From Bacillota bacterium (GTDB lineage: Bacteria; Bacillota; Clostridia; Saccharofermentanales; Saccharofermentanaceae): a stretch of DNA of 25,154 bases. The notes below the pieces were generated by a model, which saw nothing but the letters and a program-made list of their open reading frames with translations, had not been told where the DNA came from and searched no databases. The DNA lies in contig JAEWUD010000007.1 of NCBI GenBank assembly GCA_023397475.1, forward strand, positions 1-25,154. The letters are read 5' to 3'. The translations under genes were made by a program, and so were the position numbers. Position 1 is the stretch's first letter. The number at the start of each line of letters is the position of its first letter. Below are positions 24,713 to 25,154 of this stretch, piece after piece.

Positions 24713-24732
24713 TTCAAATAGGACAAAGCAAG

Positions 24733-24784
24733 GGGCTGTTGCAAAAGTGATTGAGTAATCACCGGCGCAACAGCCCTTTTTTTT
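24733..24784 (+). terminator. Rho-independent terminator after the NlpC/P60 gene
   Basis: A perfect 10-bp stem (GGGCTGTTGC at 24733-24742 with GCAACAGCCC at 24767-24776) followed by eight T. The loop contains a second hairpin, GTGATT-GAGT-AATCAC. It also separates this gene from the convergent M20 gene, though the minus strand has no T run. Confidence 0.95.
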
Positions 24785-24822
24785 GAAGAATAAAAGTGTA
24801 TCAACAACGGTGAAAAAATCGT

Positions 24823-25154
24823 CTAGACGCTCTCGGATAAGGATTGAATCGCTTCCGCGTACAGATCAATAAAGAGATAGAAGATTTCTTCGTTAACGCT
24901 CTCATCCACGCAATGGGCCTGATCTTTGTCCCACGGAAACTGAGGACCGAAAGCCACAAGGCCGGGCATGGATCTCGCATAGGTTCCGCCGCCGATTGCC
25001 ACCGGCGTGGAGTCCTGTTCTTCCAATCTTGCATCGGCCGGGCCGGAAATTGCAAAGGCTTCCGATGCGAATCTATGATACACCTTCATTAATGACTCGA
25101 TGAGCGGATCCTGCGTATCCTTATGTAACGGAAGAGCGTGTGAAAGAATTTCGG
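24823..25154 (-). CDS. M20-family (Sapep/PepV) dipeptidase, C-terminal part (5' end outside window)
   Basis: The last 110 codons or so of a minus-strand gene whose start lies beyond the right edge. The frame is open from base 25154 through the stop at 24823-24825, so the internal ATG at 25089 is not the start. The visible end includes LPLHKDTQDPLIESLMKVYH, then PVAIGGGTYARSMPGLVAFG and FPWDKDQAHCVDESV. The IGGGTYAR and AHxxDE motifs are the substrate- and metal-binding end of Sapep/PepV-type zinc dipeptidases of peptidase family M20, which split dipeptides in the cytoplasm. It is convergent with the NlpC/P60 gene. Family well supported; whether the full gene is intact cannot be seen. Confidence 0.88.
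   Translation of the reverse strand, partial: EILSHALPLHKDTQDPLIESLMKVYHRFASEAFAISGPADARLEEQDSTPVAIGGGTYARSMPGLVAFGPQFPWDKDQAHCVDESVNEEIFYLFIDLYAEAIQSLSESV

Noticed and set aside
24823..25089. A complete 88-residue protein starting at the ATG at 25089
   Set aside because: The frame stays open to the window edge and encodes the C-terminal end of an M20 dipeptidase, so this ATG is internal.

Overview
The window looks like chromosomal DNA from an anaerobic Clostridia-type Firmicute of middling GC. The evidence is a fused ispH-rpsA gene, scpA-scpB, a HutP-family gene, an RpiR regulator, a TrpRS with a probable 4Fe-4S motif, strong Shine-Dalgarno sequences and SigA-like promoters. I cannot name the genus. 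I see no tRNA, rRNA, CRISPR array, insertion sequence or prophage.

Layout. (A) 1-1822, minus strand: an edge-truncated DUF2156 (lysyltransferase-like GNAT fold) gene and a CarB-like ATP-grasp gene form a tight pair. They are divergent from an MFS transporter (2039-3358), and two palindromic octamers lie in the shared promoter region. (B) 3477-6412: two colinear paralogous lipoproteins of unknown function, each followed by an intrinsic terminator. (C) 6555-8822: an RlmI/RlmK-like methyltransferase, a RluA-type pseudouridine synthase and an HD-domain hydrolase in one tightly packed unit. (D) 8949-18817: a long probable operon, ileS - M50 protease - trpS - scpA - scpB - acyl-CoA carboxyltransferase - biotin carrier - OadA/5S carboxyltransferase. 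It starts at a consensus promoter and ends at a strong terminator. (E) 18942-23035: RpiR regulator - hutP - cmk - ispH/rpsA, with its own promoter and terminator. (F) 23390-24712: an SH3-SH3-NlpC/P60 cell-wall hydrolase behind a long leader rich in inverted repeats. (G) 24823-25154, minus strand: the C-terminal end of an M20 (Sapep/PepV) dipeptidase, cut by the window edge.

How the genes work together. Block D couples housekeeping (isoleucine and tryptophan charging, chromosome condensation) with a self-contained biotin-dependent carboxyl-transfer module. That module has both carboxyltransferase halves and the biotin carrier, but no biotin carboxylase and no membrane decarboxylase next to it, which resembles a soluble transcarboxylase. 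Block E joins nucleotide (CMP kinase), isoprenoid (IspH) and S1-type RNA-binding functions with a HutP-family RNA-binding protein. The least explained parts are the DUF2156/ATP-grasp/MFS cluster, the lipoprotein pair and the leader before the cell-wall hydrolase.
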